Part shown: one piece after another, positions 1 to 7,404 of the stretch
How the letters are laid out: each line of letters begins with the position of its first letter
Position numbering within the stretch: position 1 is the stretch's first letter
Assembly: GCF_900624995.1 (NCBI RefSeq)
Contig: NZ_UYXQ01000040.1
Coordinates: 1 to 32,264, forward strand
From: Pseudomonas antarctica
GTDB taxonomy: Bacteria; Pseudomonadota; Gammaproteobacteria; Pseudomonadales; Pseudomonadaceae
Direction of reading: 5' to 3'
Length of the DNA: 32,264 bases
Notes under the pieces: model-generated
Seen by the model: the letters and a program-made list of their open reading frames with translations, nothing else
Told to the model about the DNA's origin: nothing
Database searches by the model: none
Made by a program: the position numbers and the translations under genes

Positions 1-37
1 GGGTGGGGAGTGAACCGCGGCTCCGCGCGTCGACCTC

Positions 38-1021
38 CTACTCGTGCACGCCCGGCAGGTGCAGCACCAGCAGGAAATGCTCGCTGCGCACGTGCAGGAA
101 GGTTTCCGAACCGCTGATCTCGGCCACTTCCACGGTCACCGCGAGCTCCAGGTCATCGTCGTTGCTCGGCACCAGGCTGATATGGCTGGGGCGCACGCCA
201 AAGCGGAAATCGCCCTCGCCGATCGGACGCAGGTCGACGTTGAGCGGGAAGTGCACGAAGTTGGCGAAACTCACTTCATTACCGCTGATTCGTCCCGGCA
301 TCAGGTTGATCGGCGGCTCGGAAAACAGCTCGGCTGCCAACACGGTCTGCGGCTGGTGATACACCTCGGCGGCCTTGCCGCTCTGGATCACCCGGCCCTC
401 ATGCAGGATCGTGGTGGTGCCGCCCAGGGCCAGGGCTTCGTTGGGTTCGGTGGTGGCGTAGATGGCGATGGTGTGGCGCGCCTTGAACAGCTCGCGCATT
501 TCCTGACGCAGCTCTTCGCGCAGTTTGTAGTCCAGGTTCACCAGCGGCTCATCAAACAGAATCAACTCCGCGTCTTTGACCAGCGCGCGGGCCATGGCCG
601 TGCGTTGCTGCTGGCCACCGGACAGCTCCAACGGGTGGCGCTGCAGGAATTTGTCGATGCGCAGCATCTTCGCGGTTTCAAGCACCTTGCTCTGGATCAG
701 CTCATTGGACACACCGGCCTGGCGCAACGGCGAGGCGATGTTCTCGAACACGGTCATGGTCGGGTAGTTGATGAACTGCTGGTAGACCATCGAGACGTTG
801 CGCAGGCGCACCGGCTTTTGCGTGACGTCCACGCCGTTCATCAGGATGCGACCGCTGTCGGGCTTGTCCAGGCCGGCCATCAGGCGCATCAGGCTGGTCT
901 TGCCGGACAGGGTGCGGCCGAGCAAGACGTTGAAGGAGCCGGCCTCGAAACGCAGGGTGGCATCGTCGATCCAGGTTTGGCCTTCTACGACGCGGGAGAC
1001 ATGTTCCAGGGTCAATGACAT
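38..1021 (-). CDS. glpS: ABC transporter ATP-binding protein, GlpS-like (glycerol/sugar uptake), 3' end doubtful
   Basis: Cytoplasmic ATPase subunit of a CUT1-type (MalK/UgpC) importer; the sequence resembles GlpS of the glycerol GlpSTPQUV transporters. Visible motifs are a Walker A variant (GRTLSGKTS, about residue 35), a Q-loop (VYQQF), an ABC signature LSGGQQQR (about residue 134), Walker B LILFDEP and D-loop NLDYK. The switch (H-loop) histidine expected in a THD-type motif is replaced: the protein reads YATTEPNEA. A C-terminal TOBE-like regulatory region follows. The start ATG at 1021 follows an AAAGGG stretch. The frame ends at a TAG at 38-40, but beyond it the sequence still encodes residues reminiscent of the family tail (VDA..R....PT), so the stop may be an error near the window edge. 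The gene diverges from the sigma-54 activator at 1341 and has its own -24/-12 promoter. The rest of the transporter operon would lie beyond the left edge. ATPase identity is firm; the glycerol substrate is inference. Confidence 0.85.
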   Translation of the reverse strand: MSLTLEHVSRVVEGQTWIDDATLRFEAGSFNVLLGRTLSGKTSLMRLMAGLDKPDSGRILMNGVDVTQKPVRLRNVSMVYQQFINYPTMTVFENIASPLRQAGVSNELIQSKVLETAKMLRIDKFLQRHPLELSGGQQQRTAMARALVKDAELILFDEPLVNLDYKLREELRQEMRELFKARHTIAIYATTEPNEALALGGTTTILHEGRVIQSGKAAEVYHQPQTVLAAELFSEPPINLMPGRISGNEVSFANFVHFPLNVDLRPIGEGDFRFGVRPSHISLVPSNDDDLELAVTVEVAEISGSETFLHVRSEHFLLVLHLPGVHE

Positions 1022-1065
1022 GACACGCCCTTTTTATTATTGGAATGAATCTGGCCATTCGTAAG

Positions 1066-1081
1066 AGCGAGTTTCGTGCCA
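1066..1081 (-). promoter_or_regulatory. sigma-54 (-24/-12) promoter of the ABC transporter gene
   Basis: Read on the minus strand, the site is TGGCACGAAACTCGCT. It matches the consensus TGGCACG-N4-TTGCW at every position except one (TCGC for TTGC), with exact spacing. It lies about 45 bases upstream of the ABC ATPase start codon and faces it. The divergent gene encodes an activator with the sigma-54-contacting GAFTGA loop, which fits. Confidence 0.75.
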
Positions 1082-1116
1082 GAAGTGGCAGGTGGTTGAT
1101 CTGTAAGGGAATGGGT

Positions 1117-1205
1117 TGAACAGGATGTTCAGGCATGAACACAAATGAACAACCAGCGCTGAACAACTGAACATTAAGCGGGTTGACATTGAACAGTTCT
1201 GAACA
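1117..1205. promoter_or_regulatory. Cluster of TGAACA operator-like sites (candidate activator-binding array)
   Basis: TGAACA occurs at 1117, 1136, 1146, 1160, 1168, 1190 and 1200, and its inverse TGTTCA at 1126, giving eight hexamers in 89 bases. Two arrangements are perfect inverted repeats: TGAACA-gga-TGTTCA (1117-1131) and TGTTCA-ggca-TGAACA (1126-1141). The array sits 36 to 124 bases upstream of the sigma-54 promoter, where enhancer-binding activators usually bind. The likely ligand is the divergently encoded Fis-family activator; this is inference from position. Confidence 0.6.
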
Positions 1206-1231
1206 ACAATCATTGGGCGATGCAGATCAAG

Positions 1232-1275
1232 GTGGGAGCGGCGGTGCGACGATTCGCGAGCAAGCCCGCTCCCAC
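1232..1275. repeat. Dispersed palindromic repeat (GTGGGAGCG...CGCTCCCAC)
   Basis: Perfect 9-base arms GTGGGAGCG (1232-1240) and CGCTCCCAC (1267-1275) enclose GC-rich sequence containing CGCGAGCAAGCC. Its composition is typical of the short intergenic palindromes scattered through P. fluorescens-group genomes. It lies in the leader region of the sigma-54 activator gene. Confidence 0.6.
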
Positions 1276-1340
1276 ATTTTGAACCTGTTTCTCCAGCCGG
1301 ACTGTGCAAGCCCAATAACAATAAAAAGAAGGTCGCCCCC

Positions 1341-3173
1341 ATGGCCGAACCCTTGGCTCACGACACCCTTATCCAGGAGTCCTGGCGGCGTTGCCGCGCG
1401 TTTGGCCTGGACCACCAGAGCACGCCCAGCTTCGACCAACTGCCCGCCGAAGGCATCAGCCAATTGCTGGAAAGCCAGCATTCGCTGGTGCAGACCACCC
1501 ACCAAGAAGTGCTGCCCTACTACGAAAATATCCTGAGCAACTCCAACTGCCTGATCATGTTGGCCGACAACCAGGGCCAGGTCCTGACGTCGTGGGGTAC
1601 CCAGCGGTTTATCGAACCGAAATTGGCGCGAGGTTTCAGCCCCGGCGCCAGTTGGATGGAGCGCAGCAGCGGCACCAATGCCATCGGCACCGCGCTGGCC
1701 TGTGCCCAGGCGGTGCATATCGAGCACGACGAACACTTCCTCAAGGCCAACCGCTTCATGACCGGCTCAGCGGCGCCGATCTTCGATGCCCAACGTGAAA
1801 TCATCGCGGTGCTGGACGTGTCCAGCGACAGCTACCTGCCGCCCTCCCACACCCTGGGCATGGTCAAGATGATGAGTCAGACCGTGGAAAACCGGCTGAT
1901 CCTCAACCTGTTTCGTGACGAGTACTTCCAACTGACCTTCAACACCGGCCTGAACAACCTCGACAGCCAGTGGGCGGGCCTGCTGATTTTTGATGAGAGC
2001 GGCCAGGTGCTGTCGGCCAACCGCCGTGCGGATAACTTACTGGGCATCAGTTTGTCGCGGGTGCTGATCGACAGTTTGTTCAAAGTGTCGTTGCTGGAGT
2101 TGTTGAACCAACCGGAAGGCTTGCCATTTTCGCTGCAGGCGGCAGGACGCAATCGGTTTCAGTGTTTATTGAAGCGGCCGAAGAAAATACCGGTGCAGGC
2201 GCGGGTGTTTAGTGAGACCAAGTCCAGCCAACCGACACCCGCAATGCCGACCTCGATTGGCCTCACTACCCTGCATTTTGGCGACGCGCGCGTGGAAAAA
2301 GCCGTGCGCCAGGCCGAGCGCCTGCTGGAAAAGGACATTCCACTGCTGATCCACGGCGAAACCGGCGTCGGCAAAGAGGTGTTCGTCAAAGCCCTGCACC
2401 AGGCCAGTTCGCGCAGCGCGCAGGCGTTTATCGCGGTGAACTGTGCGGCGATTCCGGCGGAGTTGGTCGAATCGGAACTGTTCGGCTACGAAAAAGGTGC
2501 CTTCACCGGCGCCAATCAGAAAGGCAGCATCGGCCTGATCCGCAAGGCGGATAAAGGCACACTGTTTCTCGATGAGATCGGCGACATGCCGCTGCCGACC
2601 CAGGCCCGTCTGCTGCGCGTATTGCAGGAACGCTGTGTGCAACCGGTGGGCAGCAGCGAGGTGTTCCCGGTGGACTTGCGAATCATCTCCGCCACCAACC
2701 GCGCGCTGCGCGAATGGGTGCAGGCCGGGCGCTTCCGTGAGGACTTGTATTACCGCATCGGCGGCCTGACCCTGGAGCTGCCGCCGTTGCGCGAGCGTAC
2801 CGACAAACAGGCGCTGTTCCAGCAGTTATGGCAGCAGCACCGCGAGCCCACCCAATGGGCCGGGCTGAGTGCCGAGGTGCTGGCGTTGTTCGAGCAGCAC
2901 CCGTGGCCGGGCAATTTGCGCCAGGTCAGCAGCGTATTGCAGGTGGCGCTGGCAATGGCCGAGGAGCAGCCGGTGCGCCCGGAGCACCTGCCGGACGACT
3001 TTTTCGTGGATTTGAACGGGACAGCGCCATTGCCTGCCAGCGAGTTTGCGGATAAAGGCCTCGACCTGACGCAACGTTTGAAGGCAGCTGGCGGCAACAT
3101 TTCCCACCTGGCGCGAGAGCTGGGTGTCAGCCGCAACACGCTGTACAAGCGCCTGCGCCAGAACGAAGGCTGA
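1341..3173 (+). CDS. Sigma-54-dependent Fis-family activator (AcoR-like, GAF/AAA+/HTH)
   Basis: Enhancer-binding protein that would hydrolyse ATP to open sigma-54 promoters in the cytoplasm. The 610 residues hold an N-terminal GAF-like sensor region (about 70-190), a PAS-like linker (about 205-285) and an AAA+ domain. The AAA+ domain shows Walker A GETGVGKE (about 338), the sigma-54-contacting GAFTGA loop (about 386) and Walker B GTLFLDEIGD (about 406). A C-terminal Fis-type helix-turn-helix (GGNISHLARELGVSRNTLYKRL, read from about 584) ends the protein. The length and order match the AcoR/DhaR subgroup. The start ATG at 1341 follows AGAAGG at a suitable distance. It is divergent from the GlpS-like ATPase, whose promoter is a sigma-54 type flanked by a TGAACA array, so it most likely activates that operon in response to a small molecule bound by the GAF domain, possibly glycerol or a related polyol. 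The effector is a guess. Confidence 0.9.
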   Translation: MAEPLAHDTLIQESWRRCRAFGLDHQSTPSFDQLPAEGISQLLESQHSLVQTTHQEVLPYYENILSNSNCLIMLADNQGQVLTSWGTQRFIEPKLARGFSPGASWMERSSGTNAIGTALACAQAVHIEHDEHFLKANRFMTGSAAPIFDAQREIIAVLDVSSDSYLPPSHTLGMVKMMSQTVENRLILNLFRDEYFQLTFNTGLNNLDSQWAGLLIFDESGQVLSANRRADNLLGISLSRVLIDSLFKVSLLELLNQPEGLPFSLQAAGRNRFQCLLKRPKKIPVQARVFSETKSSQPTPAMPTSIGLTTLHFGDARVEKAVRQAERLLEKDIPLLIHGETGVGKEVFVKALHQASSRSAQAFIAVNCAAIPAELVESELFGYEKGAFTGANQKGSIGLIRKADKGTLFLDEIGDMPLPTQARLLRVLQERCVQPVGSSEVFPVDLRIISATNRALREWVQAGRFREDLYYRIGGLTLELPPLRERTDKQALFQQLWQQHREPTQWAGLSAEVLALFEQHPWPGNLRQVSSVLQVALAMAEEQPVRPEHLPDDFFVDLNGTAPLPASEFADKGLDLTQRLKAAGGNISHLARELGVSRNTLYKRLRQNEG

Positions 3174-3174
3174 C

Positions 3175-3850
3175 CTAGCGCGGCTTGACCACCACCAGCA
3201 AGTCGGTGAAGTACTCCACCTGGATCGGCAGGTTATCGGCCAGTGCCGCGAACGCTGCGGCCGTGTCGTCGAGCTTGAACACGCCGGACACCCGCAGGTG
3301 TTGCAACGCTTGAGTATCGAAACGCACCAGGCCATGGCGGTCGCTGGCCAAGGTTTGCAGCACATCGCTCAGGGGTTGGTCGTTAACCTTGAGCAGGCCC
3401 CGGGTCCAGGCGTCCGGGTCTGTGTTACCGAGCGCTTGCGGTGGCTGGGCGCGGCCGTGGTCAAGGACCGAACGCTGACCGGCTGCGACCTTGACGCCTT
3501 CAGTGCCCTCGCCTTTGACCGCCACGCTGGACTCGATCACGGTGACCACCGTGGTGCCATCCGCCGCGCGCTCCATACCCACCCAGCCGCACAGCAATAC
3601 GCCGAGCAAACCCAGTGTGTAAGCCCCGCGAGCGTTGTGGTGTGAAGGCTCGATGGAGGGCGATACGCGCCGGGCGTGCGGGCAAGGTGTCAAAGTGGCC
3701 CCATAGCACGCGCATGCGCTCGATCGCCACGGCATGGCGCCGGTCGGCCTGGCACCACGTGTTGAAGGCTTGTCGGTCGGCATCGGTGACGTCTTCATCG
3801 TGCAGCCGCGTCAGCCCATTCGCCGCTTGCTGGATGATAGTTCGCAGCTC
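3175..3850 (-). pseudogene. fecR: FecR-type anti-sigma/regulator, broken (frameshifts plus internal deletion)
   Basis: FecR proteins are inner-membrane regulators that hold a FecI sigma factor and receive the signal from an outer-membrane receptor. Here the pieces are scattered over frames. A possible GTG start overlaps the fecI stop (3849-3851), but that frame closes after about a dozen codons. The N-terminal cytoplasmic DUF4880-like part (LTRLHDEDVTDADRQAFNTW, then AIERMRVLWGHFDTLP) is read in a second frame, about 3841-3650. The membrane segment (LGLLGVLLCGWVG) and C-terminal part (TVIESSVAVKG, KVAAGQRSVLD, and an STN-like end LKVNDQPLSDVLQTLA) are in a third frame down to 3175. Between the membrane segment and the GTTVVTV strand, only four residues stand where the family has most of the FecR domain (roughly 80 residues), so an internal deletion is inferred. 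The open frame from 3798 is therefore not an intact protein. Sequencing errors could explain the frameshifts but not the deletion. Confidence 0.75.
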
Positions 3851-4397
3851 ACGACAGCGAGTCCGTCACGTGCAGGCTGTGGTAGCAATGCACCAAGGCG
3901 GTGGAAATATAATTTTTCACGGTGCTCGGCGACACGTCCAAGCACGTGGCGATTTCGCTGTAGGTCAGCCCGTCGAGGCGGCTAAACAGGAAGGCTTCAC
4001 GGGTTTTCGCGGGCAGCCCGGCGAGCATTTCGGCGATGCGCTCCAAGGCTTGCAACGCCACGTGGACCGCGGCGGGGTCAGGCATGCCGGCGTCTTCGCA
4101 CTGGATCACCAGGGCGTGCATGTAGGCCTTTTCGATACGGCGACGCCGCGCGCCATCAATCAGCAGACGCACAGCGGTGGTGGCAAGAAAGGCGCGGGGC
4201 TCCTTGATGGTGTGTGGCTCAGCCAGCAGCAATACGCGAATGAACGCCTCGTGCGCCAGGTCGGCGGCGCAATGGGAGCACCCGAGTTTTTTGCGCAGCC
4301 AGCCGTGCAACCAGCCACGGTGCTCGCTGTACATGGCCGTGAGGGTCTGCTGACGGGCGCAATCGCCCGGCGAGGCCGGAATGTCATGCCTGCGCAA
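3849..4397 (-). CDS. fecI: FecI-type ECF sigma factor
   Basis: Extracytoplasmic-function sigma-70 of the iron-transport (FecI) group, directing RNA polymerase to a receptor gene. The region-2 part reads YSEHRGWLHGWLRKKLG, DLAHEAFIRVLL and EPRAFLATTAVRLLIDGARRRR. The region-4 helix-turn-helix reads LPAKTREAFLFSRLDGLTYSEIATCLDVSPSTVKNYISTAL. The length of 182 residues is slightly long for the group because the frame opens at a TTG (4397); the real start is uncertain, since homologues usually begin 10 to 15 residues before the YSEH motif. It lies downstream of the TonB receptor on the same strand, separated by about 180 bases with a dispersed palindrome, and its stop overlaps the 5' end of the broken fecR. 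With fecR damaged, its control is doubtful. I found no convincing Fur box upstream. Confidence 0.85.
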   Translation of the reverse strand: MRRHDIPASPGDCARQQTLTAMYSEHRGWLHGWLRKKLGCSHCAADLAHEAFIRVLLLAEPHTIKEPRAFLATTAVRLLIDGARRRRIEKAYMHALVIQCEDAGMPDPAAVHVALQALERIAEMLAGLPAKTREAFLFSRLDGLTYSEIATCLDVSPSTVKNYISTALVHCYHSLHVTDSLS

Positions 4398-4514
4398 AAG
4401 CTTTTCAAATGGGAAATATTACCAATTGAGCGAACAATGCCAGTAAATCGGTGTGGGGCAAGGGGGGCTCAGGTCTGCGCCAGTGGTGTTTTTTGGGGGG
4501 GACTGCCTGGTGGT

Positions 4515-4554
4515 TGTGGCGAGTGGGCTTGCCACAGGAGGCCCGCTCGCCACA
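4515..4554. repeat. Dispersed palindrome between receptor and sigma factor genes
   Basis: Arms TGTGGCGAGTGGGC (4515-4528) and GCCCGCTCGCCACA (4541-4554) are complementary at 13 of 14 positions, the remaining pair being G-T. The motif is of the same general kind as the element at 1232-1275. Being 26 bases past the receptor stop codon, it may also end or attenuate receptor transcription. Confidence 0.55.
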
Positions 4555-4579
4555 GGAAGTGTGTCCATCACAACATTTC

Positions 4580-6694
4580 TTAGCGCCAGCTCCACGACAC
4601 GCCGGTGTAGACGCCCCGCCCGTCTGCCGGTGTGGACCGCGCCATATCCATGCCCTTGTCGTCGTAACCCGGTGTGACGGTGTTGGCGTAGCGTCGGTTG
4701 GTGAGGTTGCGCACATCGACCCAGGCTTGCCAGTCCTGCTTCGGCGCGTCATAGCCGAACGTAGCGCCGAGGGTGGTGTAGGCCGCTGCGTAGTAGGAAT
4801 TGGCGTAGTCCACCGCCACACGCGATGAATGCTCGGCGTTGAGGCTGGTGTAGAAACCCGTCGGGTGGTTGTAGCGCAGTTGCGCCTGGTAGTAATGCTT
4901 GGGAATGCCCGGCAAGGTGTTGTCGCCGAAGCGGTCGTCGTCGCGGTAGTGGAAGTCGCTGAAGGTGTAGGCCTGGCGCAGGGCCAGTTGGCCGTTGCGG
5001 CCGCCGTCCCACAACGGGCTGAGCAGGCTCATTTCCACGCCTTGGTGCACGGTGGGGCTGGCGTTGGCTTCGGCGATGACCGCGCTGCTGTTGGCGGTTT
5101 GCGCCTGGGTTTCGACGGTGAGCAGTTCATGGCGCACTTCGGAGCGGTACAGCGCCAGGTCCCATTGGCCGAACCACTGTTCGCCACGGCCGCCGATTTC
5201 CAACGTGGTGGCAGTCTGATTGCGCAAGCTCACGCCCTCGCGCGCCAGCCCTGCGGCCGGGCCACTCGCAAAATACTTGTTGGACCCCCAGATCATCGAC
5301 CACGCATGCGGCGGCTCGACCGACCGGCTGAGGTTGCCGTACACCTGCAATTGCGGGTTGAAGTCATAGCGCAGGCCGATGCGCGGCGCGTAATCCCAAT
5401 CATGTTGACTGAGCGGCGCCTGCCCTTCGGGGTAAGTAACCTGGGTTTCGCGGCGCGTGTAAATCGCCGCCAGGCCGGTGGTCAACCAGAGATCCGGGAC
5501 CAGTTCCAGGTCATTGCCGATATGCAGCACGGTGTCAGAGCCGAGGTAGCTGTAGTCACGGGTCTTGGTGCCGGGCGCGTAATACTTTGTGGGGTCAGCG
5601 GAAGGCACGCGCACGTATTCCGAGGCGCCGTTATTCGGCATCGCCTGGGTAGTACGCAGGCCAACCGTGGTTTTACTGTCGTGACCGAACAAGGTGTCCT
5701 GGCGAATGTAATTCAGGGTGCCACTCACGTCGGTGTACGCGACTTTCAGGCGGTTGAGGCCTTCACGCAGGTCCATCGGGTAGTCGTGATAGGCCAGCCC
5801 GACCTCGACGCGGGAATTGTCATCCAACTGCAAGGTGGTCTTGTTGGCGATCCAGGTCGAGCCGGGTTGCAGGCGTTTGGAATCGCGGGCGGCGTTGAGG
5901 CTGTTGGCGGCCGTTGGATCGTGGCTGATCTGGTAACGCGTCAGCTTGCCGGGTGTGTCGTTGGTGGTTTCGCGGTAGCGCAAATAAAACCGCGTCTCCA
6001 GGTCCGGGTTGAAACGGTAGCCAACGTTGGCCGCCACACCCTTGCCGGTGCCGGCGCTTTGGTGCTGGTAGCCGTCGGACTCCGAGTCGGTCAGGCTGAT
6101 GTAATAGTCGGCATCGCCCAGCACCTGGCCGGAGCTGATCTCGCGCTGGGCATAGCCGCGACTGCCTGCTTCATAACGCACTTGCAACTTGGGCGCGTCA
6201 TAGCCGGTGTGCGTGACGTAGTTAACCGAGCCGCCCAAGGCCAGCGCGCCCTGATTAAAACCATTGGCGCCGCGCAACACTTCAACACGGCTTTGCCACA
6301 GTGGGTCTTTGAGCTCATAGGGCGTGCCGCCGGGGCCGGTCAGCGGCAAACCGTCGAACATTTCATACAGGCCGGAAGCATGGGCACCCGGGCTGCGGTT
6401 CAGGCCTGAGCCGCGAATCGAGAGCTTGACGCCTTCATTGTTCGCCGCCTTGGCGTACACCCCGGCCTGGTACTTGAACACCTCTTCATTGGTGCTGACT
6501 CGTCCCTGCTGCACGCGGCTCATGTCGATGTAATTGGTGCCACCGGGCACGCTCTTGAGTTGCGCCTCGGCCACCTCGCCCGCGCTGGCTTCGCGGGTGG
6601 TGACCTCGACCGGCGCCAATTGCAGTGCTTCGGCGTGCACCAGTGAACTTAGGGTCAGAGCGGCAAAAAGCAGTGGAGGTTGGCGCAACAGCAT
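4580..6694 (-). CDS. TonB-dependent outer-membrane receptor (siderophore-type)
   Basis: Outer-membrane beta-barrel for TonB/ExbBD-energised uptake, probably of a ferric chelate. The 704 residues begin with a signal peptide (MLLRQPPLLFAALTLSSLVHA). The plug starts almost at once: APVEVTT is the TonB-box candidate, followed by plug motifs KLSIRGSGLNR, YEMFDGLPL, RVEVLRGANGFNQGALALGGSVNYVT. A long barrel ends in an aromatic-rich strand, GVYTGVSWSWR. There is no room for an N-terminal STN signalling domain before the plug, so it is a transport-only receptor by architecture. The start ATG has AAGGA seven bases upstream. It precedes fecI and the broken fecR on the same strand, the reverse of the classical fecIR-fecA order. 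The substrate is unknown. Confidence 0.88.
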   Translation of the reverse strand: MLLRQPPLLFAALTLSSLVHAEALQLAPVEVTTREASAGEVAEAQLKSVPGGTNYIDMSRVQQGRVSTNEEVFKYQAGVYAKAANNEGVKLSIRGSGLNRSPGAHASGLYEMFDGLPLTGPGGTPYELKDPLWQSRVEVLRGANGFNQGALALGGSVNYVTHTGYDAPKLQVRYEAGSRGYAQREISSGQVLGDADYYISLTDSESDGYQHQSAGTGKGVAANVGYRFNPDLETRFYLRYRETTNDTPGKLTRYQISHDPTAANSLNAARDSKRLQPGSTWIANKTTLQLDDNSRVEVGLAYHDYPMDLREGLNRLKVAYTDVSGTLNYIRQDTLFGHDSKTTVGLRTTQAMPNNGASEYVRVPSADPTKYYAPGTKTRDYSYLGSDTVLHIGNDLELVPDLWLTTGLAAIYTRRETQVTYPEGQAPLSQHDWDYAPRIGLRYDFNPQLQVYGNLSRSVEPPHAWSMIWGSNKYFASGPAAGLAREGVSLRNQTATTLEIGGRGEQWFGQWDLALYRSEVRHELLTVETQAQTANSSAVIAEANASPTVHQGVEMSLLSPLWDGGRNGQLALRQAYTFSDFHYRDDDRFGDNTLPGIPKHYYQAQLRYNHPTGFYTSLNAEHSSRVAVDYANSYYAAAYTTLGATFGYDAPKQDWQAWVDVRNLTNRRYANTVTPGYDDKGMDMARSTPADGRGVYTGVSWSWR

Positions 6695-6896
6695 GGGCAG
6701 GTCCTTGGAATTCGGGGGCGTGAAAGGCCTGGGCCAAGGTGGAGGCCATCACGCGAACAGTGATGGGAAGGCAAGCAGGCGCGGCAAGTCACGCGTTATT
6801 AACGGACCAGCCCCTTCCCACAACAGCATCGGACGTGATGTATGTGTTACAGGTGAAAAATCAGCCTTTAAACAAATAACCACCCCGTGCGAATAA

Positions 6897-6908
6897 GGTC
6901 TTAAGACC
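6897..6908. promoter_or_regulatory. 12-base perfect palindrome upstream of the TonB receptor
   Basis: GGTCTTAAGACC is a perfect palindrome without a loop, about 200 bases upstream of the receptor start and 32 bases past the stop of the small gene at 6940. It could be a dimeric regulator site. The rest of the 245-base gap shows no Fur box or cobalamin riboswitch that I can recognise. Confidence 0.25.
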
Positions 6909-6939
6909 CCTCGCAAGGAAATAAACGTTCGAACTGGCG

Positions 6940-7239
6940 TTAGGTCACCCCGCCACTCGCCTCAGCGGCCGTCGATCCCAACGACCTCATCAAATCATCA
7001 GCCTCTGTCCCCTGTGGGAACCTGAACCCATACATCTCATCGCACGCCAGAATGTCGGCCAGGGCTGCGCGCAACTGCGCCTGCGTCGGTGCGTTACGCA
7101 GCAGTTTGTGGGCGGCCAATAACACCTCAGCGCAGACGCCTTTGGCACTCGCCACGTCAATCACAGCAAAGAGGATAAATCGCAGGCGGATTTCGCGGTC
7201 AGTAGGCCAAACGGTTTTTTGCTTACCCAAGGCAGGCAC
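6940..7239 (-). CDS. Small hypothetical protein (99 aa)
   Basis: I do not recognise a family. The frame opens at a GTG (7239) and encodes a largely helical, soluble protein: a Lys/Trp-rich start, then LRFILFAVIDVASAKG, AEVLLAAHKLL, QAQLRAALADILACDEMYGF, and a polar tail. Its balanced, protein-like composition and Pseudomonas-type codon use favour a real gene over the overlapping plus-strand frame. No strong Shine-Dalgarno is visible. It lies between a lipoprotein gene and the TonB receptor on the same strand and might share a transcript with either; a terminator-like hairpin stands upstream at 7331-7363. Confidence 0.5.
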   Translation of the reverse strand: MPALGKQKTVWPTDREIRLRFILFAVIDVASAKGVCAEVLLAAHKLLRNAPTQAQLRAALADILACDEMYGFRFPQGTEADDLMRSLGSTAAEASGGVT

Positions 7240-7330
7240 TCATCGTTAAGAAAAGTCCGAGGCTATTGCCGACCGCAGGGTGTTTCAAGCATAGCAAGGC
7301 AACATAGGCCACTTCCTACAAAACAAAGGG

Positions 7331-7363
7331 AAAAACCGCACTGGCTTAAACAATGCGTTTTTT
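7331..7363 (-). terminator. Possible rho-independent terminator after the lipoprotein gene
   Basis: AAAAACCGCA (7331-7340) faces TGCGTTTTTT (7354-7363). On the minus strand this is a short GC stem flanked by A and T runs, 42 bases past the lipoprotein stop. The GC stem is only 4 bp, so this is tentative. Confidence 0.35.
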
Positions 7364-7404
7364 GCCTATTCAGACCCAATCGATGCCACGCGACGCATGA
7401 GCCC

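Noticed and set aside
4398..4480. Possible Fur box near ATTGGTAATATTTCCCATT upstream of fecI
   Set aside because: Only about 8 of 19 positions fit the Fur consensus, not better than expected for an AT-rich stretch.
4829..6409. 526-codon plus-strand frame opposite the TonB receptor
   Set aside because: It is antisense to a clear receptor gene and its translation is compositionally odd, rich in Val, Gly and Gln; no domain is recognisable.
6695..6939. Possible cobalamin riboswitch before the TonB receptor (GTGGGAAGGGG)
   Set aside because: The expected B12-box context and flanking helices are absent.
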